DNA from: Steinernema hermaphroditum
Lineage: Eukaryota > Nematoda > Chromadorea > Rhabditida > Steinernematidae
Direction: 5' to 3'
Assembly (NCBI GenBank): GCA_030435675.1
Contig: CM059623.1
Location: 8,582,012 to 8,646,011 of the forward strand
Length of the DNA stretch: 64,000 nt
The position numbers and the translations under genes are program-made. Positions 13,930 through 24,430 of the stretch are shown in pieces. Positions within the stretch are counted from its first letter, which is position 1; each line of letters opens with the position of its first letter. The notes beneath the pieces are model-generated. The model ran no database searches. It had not been told where the DNA came from and saw only the letters and a program-made list of their open reading frames with translations.

Positions 13930-15698
13930 ATGGAGGAGATGCACCCCCCGGCGCAGTCCCTCAACGACCTTCTGCGCCAGGTCGTCTCCATCTCGGAGCA
14001 GACGCTCGACGACAATGCGCAGAGCAGGTAGGCGCTGTGTGTGGCGGCGATAGGCATGTTCTCTTCAGGAAGATGTCCCTCCAGTGCCATCGGATGAAGA
14101 ATGCGCTCTTCGAGGTGTTCTGCGAGGTGAAGGAGAAGACAGGTGCGGTTCTTTATCTTTTGCCGTTTATGGGTACACTCCGTTATTCACTTGATGGAAG
14201 GGGTTTGGAATATATCAGGTTCATAGGAAACAGTGCAATAGGACCGTTCACTCGGGTTGTTTGTTTACTTCCAATGGAGGGTGGAGACGTGCGAGAAAGT
14301 CGCACTTCCGGTGGACACAGAGGGTGCGGATGGACCCAGGCCCGGGAAGGATCGTCTGGCTTCTGGGCGTTGCGCAACCCTAGGCGGCGACTCGAAAAGC
14401 GCCGCCGGCAGACGAAAGACTCTCTGGGACCGAGGTCACCGCTCTGGATTATCCAGGCCCCACATGCCTCCTAAGAGCTCGATTATCACCTCCGACGCCT
14501 TCTTCGCCCAATTCGAGGCTTTGGTGTCAAGCCTTCGCGCACATTTCGACCTTTCACTGGGAAACTTCGCACCCTCTGATCATCTCTAAATTATTTGACA
14601 CCAGGAGATTAGCCACCGATGCCCTTTCTTTGACCTAGAGGAACAAATTCTAAAGCTCTAAAAGGAATAGAGAAACTCCTAAGGATGCACAGTCCTGATG
14701 GGAAACGTTCCTTTCAGCGCTTTCGATACGTGGAGGCCAAGACGAGACCCCCGAGGATCCTCAGCTGATGCGTCTGGATAACATGTTGGTGGCCGAAGGC
14801 GTCGCAGGACCGGACAAGGGAGCGCCGATGGGTCCCGAGGCAGCCGGGAACGATCAGGCGGACTACCGGCAGAAGCTGTCACAGATCCGGTCGGTGTACA
14901 ACGACGAGCTGCGGAAGTACGAGGATGCGTGCCAGGAGTTCACGCAGCACGTCGTCTCCCTCCTCAGGGAACAGAGCCGGACGCGTCCCATCGCGCAGAA
15001 AGAGATCGAACGCATGGTCTCCATCATCCAGAAGAAGTTCTCCGGCATCCAGGTCCAGCTCAAGCAGTCCACCTGCGAAGCCGTCATGATCCTCCGCTCG
15101 CGCTTCCTCGACGCCAGGTGCGCTACCATACCCCTCCCCCATTCCACGGCTGTTTTTCAGGCGAAAACGGAGAAACTTCAGCAAGCAGGCGACGGAGGTG
15201 CTCAACGAGTACTTCTACTCGCACCTCAGCAACCCGTACCCCAGCGAGGAGGCCAAGGAGGAGCTCGCCCGCCAGTGCCAGATTACGGTATCTCAGGTGT
15301 CCAATTGGTTCGGAAACAAGCGCATCCGCTACAAGAAGAACATCGCGAAGGCGCAGGAGGAGGCCAACATGTACGCCGCCAAGAAGGCCGCCCACGGCAT
15401 GAATCGTGAGTCGCCCTCTGCGCTACCGTAACCATCTGCTTGCAGCTAACCAGTACGGTATGCTGACGAACCCGTCGGCCGCGGCGGCGGCAGCCGCGGC
15501 CTCAGGCATGCTCAACCCCTACCCGGGCATGCTGCCCGGGGCCCAGGATCTCCACCACATGAGCGCAGGCTTCGATCTCACCGCGGGGTACAACTCCAAT
15601 CTGGTAAGCGGGATACGGTGGTCCCCGGCTCATGTCGCTTTCAGTTCCAAATGCCGCCCTACGGCGCGCCGCCGTCCAACTCCTCACCTCAGCCCTAA
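13930..15698 (+). CDS. ceh-20: PBC-class TALE homeodomain protein, ceh-20 / PBX counterpart
   Basis: Six exons (13930-14027, 14069-14142, 14718-15117, 15161-15405, 15446-15603, 15645-15698) give 342 residues. PBC-A ([43 protein letters not shown]) and PBC-B ([29 protein letters not shown]) match PBX closely. The TALE homeodomain begins [11 protein letters not shown] and has helix 3 [14 protein letters not shown]. After it comes an Ala run and a Pro/Met-rich tail. The role is nuclear Hox cofactor. Intron 2 is unusually large (575 bp, 14143-14717) and carries repeat R1. Poly(A) signal AATAAA is near 15914. The start could extend upstream, since acceptor-like cag sequences precede 13930, but the frame from this ATG already includes the PBC-A start. 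Confidence 0.95.
14281..14595 (+). repeat. Repeat R1, copy A (inside ceh-20 intron 2)
   Basis: About 315 bp nearly identical, in the same orientation, to 18801-19115. I see only a few single-base differences, e.g. ggctttggtg/ggcttcggtg and cctctgat/cctccgat. The flanks are unrelated. Both copies keep an open frame across the whole repeat, but the peptide has no domain I recognise. It may be a fragment of a mobile element or a duplicated regulatory block. Confidence 0.85.
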
Positions 15699-17114
15699 CC
15701 AGAATACTGTAGCCGACTGCTGCATCCACCGGTACCGTCGCGTCCACAGACTCTCCTCGACAAGTAGCTCCTCTCTAGATAGATTTGGCCCTCTCGACTC
15801 GACCATGCGGGTGACGGAGCGACTACCGACGACTGCATTTCCCAGCCCTCTCTGTGCCACTTACGCACGTCCATGACTCGACTCTATGACTGTTGAATGT
15901 TCCACTGATGTACAATAAATTGTTGCGCCGAGAATCTGAAGGGGGATACGGTAGGGTGATAGAGAGTCTGAAGAGATCTGGCTGAAGTTGTGATCAAAGT
16001 GACAAGGAGACTCGAATCTCGAAGACATCTGGATTAAGTGCTAATCGAATCAGATTGGTCCAGATTTGGGAGATAAGAGCGCTGCAGCAATTAGCCCAAC
16101 AAAGGGAATCTGCTTAGCGTAAAGGCCAAAGTGTGCGAGGGTACGGTAGGCGAGATCGGATCTCCATTAGTCGCATGGAAGTCATCGACGGTTCGAAGAG
16201 TAGCCAGATACGTCCAGGAGGGTGGCCACGGAAGAATCGGAGGCTTCTGGTGGGAGGGGAAAGCCGGTGGCTTCTGGTCAGCGACGTCTGCCTCGTGATG
16301 CAACCGAAGGCGGAGGATCAAACGGCCCGTGGCCAATTACATTAGGGACCAATTGTTTACGATCTACTGATCAGAAGAGTCACTCAGGCTACCGTATCCC
16401 TGTGGAGGATTAGGAGTCGTCCATCCGGGTTGCATCACCTCTTCAAGGCCGAAGTCGTCTTCCACGACGCCACTCAAACACTTCCGAAGACGCTGATTGA
16501 CACGCGTACGAACGCTCCCTTTGACATGCCGAAAGGGTACTGTATCCGTCCGTTCTCGGACCCCCTTTGCCTCTGGGAAGGAGCGTTTCAGATACGCACT
16601 TCGCCGCCTTCGGAGGTGGCGAATGGAGCGTCGGGTCGATCGGAGTAGTCGGTGAGACTCGCGGCTCCCACCTCCCTTTGAACCTTCGCTTTAGGACTTA
16701 TGATGAAGTGTGGTCACTACACGCACGAAGAACAAGATGACCTTGTTAGTCACTGTGTCCTATCCCGAAAAAAACGGCTTTTTCAAGATCAATCAGCGCC
16801 TTCGGAAGATGACTTCGGCTTTGAAGGGGTGATTCGCCCCTTCCAAATCCACGAGAGGGAGTACTGTAGACAGAGCTCATGGTCTAAAAGACGCAATCAT
16901 AGAACTTAGCTTGTCATGGAGGCGCGATATCGATTTGAGCTGCTTACGAGGTCGTGACCGTCGTGAGTGTTAAGTTCGCCGATCGCCGCTCGAAATCGCC
17001 TTTTGCACCTAGTCCGCTTCTCGGAGTAATCACACCGAGCCGGGGGCGGACCCTCCTTCCCAACTTGTCGCCATCGCGCCAAGAACGCCACTTCCCTAAC
17101 AGTCCCGATTGGCG
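15699..17114. other. Gap between ceh-20 and the first T-box gene
   Basis: Contains the ceh-20 3' UTR and poly(A) signal (about 15914), repeat arm 1 (16016-16690) and about 400 bp of presumably T-box upstream sequence. No gene supported. Confidence 0.6.
16016..16690 (+). repeat. Dispersed repeat R2, arm 1
   Basis: Composite repeat. Bases 16016-16170 and 16211-16450 recur inverted at about 18185-18690. Bases 16211-16690 recur in direct orientation at 20731-21209 with very few changes (one-base indel near 16537). A 63-codon open frame at 16222-16413 is preserved with essentially the same peptide in arm 3. The three arms flank both T-box genes. No terminal inverted repeats, target duplications or transposase seen. 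Confidence 0.88.
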
Positions 17115-17978
17115 ATGTTCCGTTCCGTCGAAGCGCTCTGTGGCCACAAACCCGCACCCCGAGGCGGCCTCGAGGGCGTCGAGGTCGTCCTCTCGAACCT
17201 CGAGCACTGGCAGAAGTTCAGCCAAAACGTCACCGAGATGATTGTCACGAGGGCCGGAAGGTAGGCGCCTCGGATTCTGGAGTTGAGTCCAATAGACCAT
17301 TTAGGAACCTGTTCCCCAAACTCGAATATACTGTAACTGGGTTGGAGCCAGAAGCTCTGTATACCTTCTACATCCAGATAGTGCGTGTGGACGACTTCCG
17401 CTACAAGTTCAACGAGGGGAAGTGGTCGCCGGTGGGCCGAGGAGAGGCGCCCGTGCCTGGAAGCGACCGTTTCGTACCCCACCAGGACGGCAGCTGGGCC
17501 CCCGGGTTCCTCTGGATGAAGTCCCCGGTCAGCTTCGACCGCCTCAAGCTCACCAACGACCCCCAGAGCAAGAGCGCCGCCTTCGTAAGTAATTTGTTTT
17601 ATTGAGATGCGTGCGCGATCCCTATCTCTACCGTAACCTTGACCAATTCAGGTGCCCCTCTCCTCCATGCACAAGTACCAACCGATCCTCCACATCTACA
17701 AACACGCGTCTTCGGGCGAAGACGCCTCGAAGATGCATCGTAGCTTCGCCTTCGAAGAGGCCCACTTCGTCGCCGTCACCGCCTACCAGAACCAGAAGAT
17801 CATCGATCTCAAGAAGGAGCACAACAAGTACGCAAAGGGCTGTCGGAAGCGCCAAAGCGCGAGCCCCGAAGAAGAGCCTCCGGAGAAGATTCCCTCCAAG
17901 CAGCCGTTCCTCGGAGCAATCGCCACCTTTCCCTGCTGGAACCCCCTGTCCTTGAATCCGTATTTCGTGTTCCCCTAG
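17115..17978 (+). CDS. T-box transcription factor (tbx-8/tbx-9 type), plus-strand copy
   Basis: Three exons (17115-17260, 17305-17584, 17652-17978), 250 residues. The T-box DNA-binding domain fills most of the protein: [60 protein letters not shown], and [12 protein letters not shown], ending with a short acidic and hydrophobic tail. These are the family's DNA-contact and dimer blocks. From memory, C. elegans tbx-8 and tbx-9 are a similar adjacent pair acting redundantly in embryonic body-wall patterning. The second copy lies 1.3 kb downstream on the other strand; exon 2 and intron 2 are near-identical to it. I cannot tell which copy is which worm gene. No signs of breakage. Confidence 0.95.
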
Positions 17979-18184
17979 CCAGATAAATCAGAGATTCTTG
18001 GAAGTGTGAAGCGCGCGACTCCTCGCGAGGGGCCCTTTCCCTTCTTTGTTCGGAGGGGCGAAGTGCGCACCCCGGATGACACGACGATAATCTGAAACAA
18101 TCCGTTGCCCGGTCGTGTTAGGCGGGCGCGTCGGCCTCTTGAAAGGCAGATGTGCGACGCATACGTCAGAAGTCGTTTGTCCAC

Positions 18185-18690
18185 AGCGGAAGTCAAAGTG
18201 GCCTTGGAGCGGTGATGCAACAGGGACAACTCCTAATACTCCTAATCCCGGGCATACTGTAGCCGTGTCGGGACGATTGAGTCGTAAAGAATCGGTCGAC
18301 AAAGTGCGTCCTTAATGTAAATTGGCCACGGGCCGTTTGATCCTCCGCCTTCGGTTGCGTCACGGGGCAGACGTTGCCGGCCAAAAGCCGAGGCTTCTTC
18401 TGGCTTCTGTCCTCCAGGATGGATTGGGTCCTGGAGGGACCAGGCTGGACCCAGCATCACAAAGTGATTGAGACCTCAACGTATATGTCGTTTCTCCTAA
18501 GTGACCTCCAAAATCGCTCATCCATTGGCGCCTTTGGAGATCCGATCTCGCCTACCGTACCCTTGCACGCTTTGGCCTTTACGCTAAGCAGATTCCCTTT
18601 GTTGGGCTAATTACTGCAACGCTCTTATCTCCTAAATCCGGGCCTATCTGATTCGATTAGCACTTAATCCAGATGTCTTCGAGATCCACA
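18185..18690 (-). repeat. Dispersed repeat R2, arm 2 (inverted)
   Basis: The reverse complement matches arm 1 in two blocks: 18530-18690 against 16016-16170, and about 18185-18400 against 16250-16450. An unrelated stretch of roughly 110 bp lies between them. Identity is lower (about 85-90% by eye) than between arms 1 and 3, so this copy looks older. Confidence 0.8.
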
Positions 18691-18800
18691 GGAAGTCGGT
18701 CAGATTAAGGTCGACTTTAAACGTCAGAGGTCCAAATTTATGACGTTGTTATCAGATTTTAGACCCTAAAATGGACGAGTGTTTACAATGGACGGTGTTT

Positions 18801-19115
18801 GTGGAGACGTGCGAGAAAGTCGCACTTCCGGTGGACACAGAGGGTGCGGATGGACCCAGGCCCGGGAAGGATCGTCTGGCTTCTGGGCGTTGCGCAACCC
18901 TAGGCGGCGACTCGAAAAGCGCCGCCGGCAGACGAAAGACTCTCTGGGACCGAGGTCACCGCTCTGGATTATCCAGGCCCCACATGCCTCCTAAGAGCTC
19001 GATTATCACCTCCGACGCCTTCTTCGCCCAATTCGAGGCTTCGGTGTCAAGCCTTCGCGCACACTTCGACCTTTCACTGGGAAACTTCGCACCCTCCGAT
19101 CATCTCAAAATTCAC
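18801..19115 (+). repeat. Repeat R1, copy B (downstream of both T-box genes)
   Basis: Near-identical direct copy of 14281-14595, located between the converging 3' ends of the two T-box genes. The frame open across it runs 18771-19223, but nothing in the peptide is recognisable. Confidence 0.85.
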
Positions 19116-19237
19116 GACATAGTTGACACTGCGATCACTTGTTTGTGCGAAGAGCTTTTTGTGTGGACCATTTTCTTATCATTTCTTTATTTGGCAATAG
19201 AATACATAAATAGATACAGATAGATACACGCATCTCT

Positions 19238-20365
19238 CTAGAAAAACTCCGTCTTCTTTGCCTCCTCCAGCTCCTGAGGCGGATCCACCTTTGAGAGTAC
19301 GGTGGGTGAGGGGATTACAGTCGGGGGAAAGGCGAAGAGGGGATTCTGGAAGGAGGCTAGCATGGGGTTCATGGGGTTCCAGTAGGCGTATGGGTTCCAG
19401 GCGAAGGCCGCCGGAAGGGGTCTGATGAGGGCGGGCTGGATACCGTAGTTGGACATCTGCTTCGGGGGAGGGAAGCCCTCTTCAGGGCTGTCGCTGTGGC
19501 GTTTCCTGTTAGAGCCTCCTTCGCGAAAGCCCTTGGCGAAGGGATTGTGGTGCACCTTCAGTTGGATGATCTTCTGGTTCTGGTAGGCGGTGACGGCAAC
19601 GAAGTGGGTCTCTTCGAAGGAGAAGCTCCGGTGTGCGGCGTTGTGCACGTTCTCGGGAGAAGAAGCCTTGTAGATGTGGAGGATCGGTTGGTACTTGTGC
19701 ATGGAGGAGAGGGGCACCTGAATTGGTCAAGGTTACGGTAGAGATAGGGATCGCGCACGCGTCTCAATAAAACAAATTACTTACGAAGGCGGCGCTCTTG
19801 CTCTGGGGGTCGTTGGTGAGCTTGAGGCGGTCGAAGCTGACCGGGGACTTCATCCAGAGGGCCCCGGGGGCCCAGCTGCCGTCCTGGTGGGGCACGAAAC
19901 GGTCGCTTCCAGGCACGGGCGCCTCTCCTCGGCCCACCGGCGACCACTTCCCCTCGTTGAACTTGTAGCGGAAGTCGTCCACACGCACTATCTGGATGTA
20001 GAGCGAGTAAAGGGCGTGGGGGTCGAGGCCCGAAATCACGTACTCCAGCTTAGGAAAGAGTTTCCTGAAAGGGGGAATGAACGGAGACCCTCAGAGGAGG
20101 GGACTCACCTTCCGGTCTTCGTGACAATCATCTCGGTCGTCTGCTCGTCGAAGGTCTTCCAGAGCTTCTCATTGGCGAGGGCGACATGGACATCGTCGGA
20201 TTCGGCGTCGGAGCTGACGTCGGAGGTGTTGAGAGAGCTGGGGTGCGGAGGAAGGACCGGAGTCGTCGAGGAGACCGATGCCGAGGAGAAGGAGGAACTG
20301 GAGGTGTCGGAGGGGGGCGAGGGCGAAGCTTCGGAACGACAGAGGGCTTCGGCCGAATGAAACAT
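19238..20365 (-). CDS. T-box transcription factor (tbx-8/tbx-9 type), minus-strand copy
   Basis: Exons 20365-20109, 20064-19785 and 19717-19238 give 338 residues. A Ser/Pro-rich N-terminus of about 70 residues (absent from the other copy) precedes the T-box: [20 protein letters not shown], the same central exon as the plus-strand copy, and [20 protein letters not shown]. The tail is Pro/Asn/Phe-rich and ends in an acidic EELEEAKK-like stretch. Intron positions and phases equal those of the partner. Likely a nuclear regulator of embryonic patterning, partly redundant with its neighbour. Start chosen at 20365 because the partner begins with the same MF-S-EALC motif; the frame stays open further upstream. 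Confidence 0.95.
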
Positions 20366-20730
20366 CTTAGCTCCGGGTAAGTGAGTGTTAATGCCCAGGT
20401 AGATCCTCGACGCCGTCACGAGGAGTCGAGAGGCTCCGCCCCTCTCCGCCGCGAAGCGTGCGCCTCGTGCCAAGTAGGGAAGGTGCCAACGCCGATTGGC
20501 CGCCCAATCTGTCTTTTGGCGCTAATTGTCTCCCCAGCCAGAAGATAAGCATTTCATTGTCCCGATTCGGATTCCGAGGCTTCTTCGGTGATGTTGGGTA
20601 CGCAACGGGATTACGGTATATCCATGTGCACCAATGGTGTTTTAGGGTCTAATCACTGTCTTCGCACCTTCGTAAGCACCTTGATTAGACAAATATTTAT
20701 TTACAGTTCCTCTAGCACTTCCGGTTCGCA

Positions 20731-21209
20731 CGTCCAGGAGGGTGGCCACGGAAGAATCGGAGGCTTCTGGTGGGAGGGGAAAGCCGGTGGCTTCTGGTCA
20801 GCGACGTCTGCTTCGTGATGCAACCGAAGGCGGAGGATCAAACGGCCCGTGGCCAATTACATTAGGGACCAATTGTTTACGATCTACTGATCAGAAGAGT
20901 CACTCAGGCTACCGTATCCCTGTGGAGGATTAGGAGTCGTCCATCCGGGTTGCATCACCTCTTCAAGGCCGAAGTCGTCTTCCACGACGCCACTCAAACA
21001 CTTCCGAAGGCGCTGATTGACACGCGTACGAACGCTCCCTTTGACATGCCGAAAGGTACTGTATCCGTCCGTTCTCGGAGCCCCTTTACCTATGGGAAGG
21101 AACGTTTCAGATCCACACTTCGCCGCCTTTGGAGGTGGCGAATGGAGCGTCGGGTCGATCGGAGTAGTCGGTTAGACTCGCGAATCCCACCTCCCTTTGA
21201 ACCCTGGCT
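20731..21209 (+). repeat. Dispersed repeat R2, arm 3
   Basis: Direct copy of 16211-16690, highly similar, located about 370 bp upstream of the minus-strand T-box start. The homologous upstream block of arm 1 (16016-16170) is missing here, so the left boundary at 20731 is sharp. Confidence 0.88.
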
Positions 21210-21383
21210 TTCGGGTTCGTCATCCATGTTCGAATGCACTTATCACCATCCATCCGTCTTCTACATGAACGTGCAACACATAATGTCGATCTTCCCCACG
21301 TCTGTCTTCCGCCTCAAAGTCTACTGTCTACCTCTTGACCCCTTCTCTCATTTCTGCTCTGAACTCTCTGCAAAACGGTCGGA

Positions 21384-21928
21384 ATGCCAAAGAAACATTG
21401 CTGTCCGCAGTGCGCGAAGCCGATCGGCCTCGAGCAGGCGATCTTCGCCAACGGAAAGGTAAGCATCTCCTTACACAGTGTTCTACCGTAATTCCCCCTC
21501 AGCTCTGGCACGTAAAGCACTTCATGTGCACACTCTGTGCCGTCGTCATCGGCGCCGGCGAAGGCTACCACCGTCTGGACGAGAAAAGTCAGGCGTGCGA
21601 CCACTGCTTCGAGGAACACTTCGCCCCCAAATGCCACAGTAAGTCCTCGACTCTGCATTCCCTGGATGACGCATCTTCAGAGTGTCGCCGAGGCATCAGC
21701 TCCGACCTTGTCGTCGCCCTTGAGTCCTCCTGGCACCGCGAATGCCTCCGCTGCTGCAAGTAAGTCCACTTCGGGCTCCCGCGTCCTGATCCTTCCTTTA
21801 GGTGCGAGAAGACGCTCCGGAAGAAGATGTTGCAGGACGCGTTCGAGAAACCTCTCGACCGCGACTGTTTCTGGGGACAGCGCCTCATCCACCAAATCGT
21901 CAGCGAAGCTGAGAAGGAGCGCTTTTGA
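21384..21928 (+). CDS. Small two-LIM-domain protein
   Basis: Four exons (21384-21458, 21503-21638, 21681-21759, 21802-21928), 138 residues, almost all LIM. LIM1 has CPQC ... H-x2-C-x2-C ... C-x2-C but lacks one cysteine of the second zinc site (AVVI follows CTLC). LIM2 has C-x2-C ... WHREC-x2-CCKC and a final PLDRDC in place of the usual last Cys pair. LIM modules bind protein partners in the cytoskeleton or nucleus. The protein ends soon after LIM2, with no homeodomain, kinase or PET domain. I do not recognise a specific orthologue. The next gene, CDV3, starts about 600 bp downstream on the same strand. Confidence 0.85.
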
Positions 21929-22535
21929 CGAACTTGTTTTTGAGTTTTATTCGATGGAGCTTCTTGTGACAACTTAAAAAGGTTCTTTGGTTGTGTTTCG
22001 CTATGTGGCGAAAATGAATCATTCTCGATGGAAAACCCATCGAAATCGTCGTAAAGTTGGAAATCGTTCCGCTGCACGACTCTTCATTGACCCGAGAAGA
22101 AGAATTTCTGAGTGTCTTTCTCCTTGCGAGAATATCGCTGGGTAGGTTGCGAAGAAATCGCGTTTCGCCGTGTCCAGAGATTGCAGAGATTCGGGTGACT
22201 CTACATCTGCGATAACTCTCGCGCGCTAATATCCGGCCATCATCCACTTTTCGATTCTCTCCTTCCGTAGCCACACCGACCTCCGCTCCGTTGTGTCGCC
22301 GCGCAGCGAGAATGGCATTTCGAAAGAGCGGCGTCCCACCACGAATTGCCGTCCGACGGCTCCTCGCCACAGACCTCTTCGGTTCCACCACCACTCCTTA
22401 TTCCTTCGCTTCTGTCAGCCGTGGTGCTCCCGTGTTTCGTAATCCGTGTGTCGGACTGTGTCTTCTGTGTTTGCAAGAGCATTCGTGTTGCAGGTAATTG
22501 ACAGTGTTGCCTTTTGGCCGTTAACACTGCAGAAA

Positions 22536-23468
22536 ATGTCTGACGATCTGTCCAATTTCTTCGCCAAGAAAGCTGCCAAGAAAGAGAAAAAGAAGAAGGC
22601 GGCGCTCGTCAAGATCGAGGACGTTGGAACTGCTCTGGAACGCCGAAGCCATCGCCGTGTAAGCCTCCATTCTGTCCACATTGGATTCATGTCCATGCTT
22701 TTCAGGAGCAGGTCCCTGCTGTTCGCGATGAAGCTCCCAGCAACAATGGTGAAACCGAGCCGCAACCGAGAAAGCCAGAGGGGGAGGAATCTGAATGGCT
22801 GGATTTCTCTGACAGCAAGATGCGTCTTGCCGAAGTTGGACTCAAGGACATGAATCTAACTGAACAGGTTGAGGAACAGCGAAAAGAAGAAGAAAAGGAA
22901 AAAGCCGCGGCGGCCGCCGAGACCTTCAAGACCTGGAATGTCGACGGATCGGTAAATATGTCGTATGTGACTGTGTAGTTTATGAATTTGTTGCAGAAAA
23001 AGAAGAAGGGAGAGGATGATGACGAAGAAGAAGCCCCGGAACCAGCCCCCGCCCAACCCGCTGAACCCGTTAAGCGTGCATACAGACCTCCTGGTTTTGG
23101 CACCAGGATGGCTCCTGTTTCTCATAGAACCAATATTGACTTGAACAGTCAGGAAATGTTCCCGACGTTTGCTGCCGCCGAGGAAATCGAAAAGCAGAAG
23201 AACGTCGCTTTGAAGCGTGAGGAAAAGTGAGAAGCAGATAAGCCTTCGTCATTAGCATTGGCTTTTCAGGGGAGCTTGGTCCACAACGACGTCGTCCCGT
23301 ACTCAAACCGCTCATCGACCCACCGCCGAGGCTGCTCCAATGATCACTAGAAACACTTTCCGTGTATTGGACAACCAGCGAGAAGTGCCTGCCCCCAGCG
23401 CGGCTCAAGGTCCCAAGAAGGGCTCCTACGTTCCTCCTCACCTGAGAAAACAGATGCAGCAGAGCTAA
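22536..23468 (+). CDS. cdv-3: CDV3 homologue
   Basis: Starts at an ATG directly after a ctgcag acceptor-like tract (22532), suggesting trans-splicing. Four exons encode a Lys-rich N-terminus (LSNFFAKKAAKKEKKKK), an acidic stretch with EWLDFSDSKMRLAEVGLKD, then NSQEMFPTFAAAEEIEKQKN, NTFRVLDNQRE and a C-terminal YVPPHLRK. The order of DNFFAKR-like start, W-x-DF block, FPSL-like block and VLENQ-like block is that of animal CDV3 (carnitine-deficiency-associated / TPP36), a cytoplasmic protein of unclear function. It is low-complexity, so the family call rests on these short blocks. Confidence 0.72.
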
Positions 23469-23748
23469 TGTGCTGTTGATAATCAAGTTTTTCGCCTTCG
23501 GGTATACTGTTACACTAAACGGTGGTTTGTTTGCCTATTACTGATTTTTTGTTGACTTCATAGAATCTTTCTTTCTGTTCAAGAGTTTATTGGAATGCTA
23601 TCTTGATGATGTAACGTTGGTTGGAGTCATAAATGACACGTTTTGCTTTATTCTACTCGTGTGAGGGCCGTCTTCATCGAATGCGGATAACATTATCTGT
23701 TTATTTCCACAGGTCTTCTTCCGATTCACAGTTCTCACTGAAATGCAT

Positions 23749-24430
23749 CTATGAGTCGAGGTCGTGTTTGGCTTTTTCGGGTGTGTCGTGCAAGTGCGCG
23801 ACGCTGGCTTGGCTGCCGTAGCGGATGTCGTCGATGAGATTGTACTTCTCGTCGAGGATCATCTTAGCTCGGAGGTTTCTGGACGCTTTTTCTATCAGTG
23901 ATGTGCTTTTCGCCTACCTGGTGACGTATTCGCGTCCGTGACTTCCTTTAGAAGAGTACTCCACAAGCATCTCGGAGCTCTCTTCGAGAAGGCTAGGCTT
24001 CCAAGTGGGAAGAAGATAGATCCAGGCTTCTTTCACTTCTCCTGAAGCCATCTCCACCTGGAATGCAAAGCGAATTACGACGCTTTTCGTCCATTTTGCG
24101 TACTTCGATGATTTCGCGGCAGTAGAATGTCGGGTGCGCCTCCAGCTCGTCGAGTGCCTTCAGTTTGTCGGCGTCGATATTGTAAACCTCGCCGACTATT
24201 CTCTAGAAGCATCGTTTTGGCGTTTTCCACGTTTTCGGACCTACGTGTCCTTTTCCAGGCTCCTTGAGGCAGAACGGAATGTTGTACTTGGAAGCGACCA
24301 CAAGTGGGTACTTTGGCAAAGTCGTCGCCTTCCCGAGGAGTTCGAACTGGCCGGTGCCGGTGTCCGTCAAAACTTCCTCGTTAGGCTCGCCTCGCTTGAG
24401 CGTCCCGTACACGAAGATGGTCCAAGACAT
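23749..24430 (-). CDS. Gamma-glutamylaminecyclotransferase-like (GGACT, AIG2 fold)
   Basis: Four exons on the minus strand; start ATG at 24430, stop at 23751-23749. The first exon carries the cyclotransferase signature FVYGTLKRGEPN, then TLPKYPLVVASKYNIPFCL. The next exon gives VGEVYNIDADKLKALDELEAHPTFYCRE, which holds the catalytic Glu region. All align in order with human GGACT, which cleaves gamma-glutamyl-epsilon-lysine from broken-down transglutaminase cross-links to yield 5-oxoproline. The C-terminal exon (YGSQASVAHLHDTPEKAKHD) extends past the core fold. It is divergent from mrps-10 with about 95 bp between start codons, so a shared promoter is likely. Confidence 0.88.

Noticed and set aside
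15283..15305. TACGGTA followed by a ctcag in the ceh-20 homeodomain, where the paralogue has an intron
   Set aside because: It encodes ITVSQ, the standard PBX sequence, so it is coding rather than an intron remnant.
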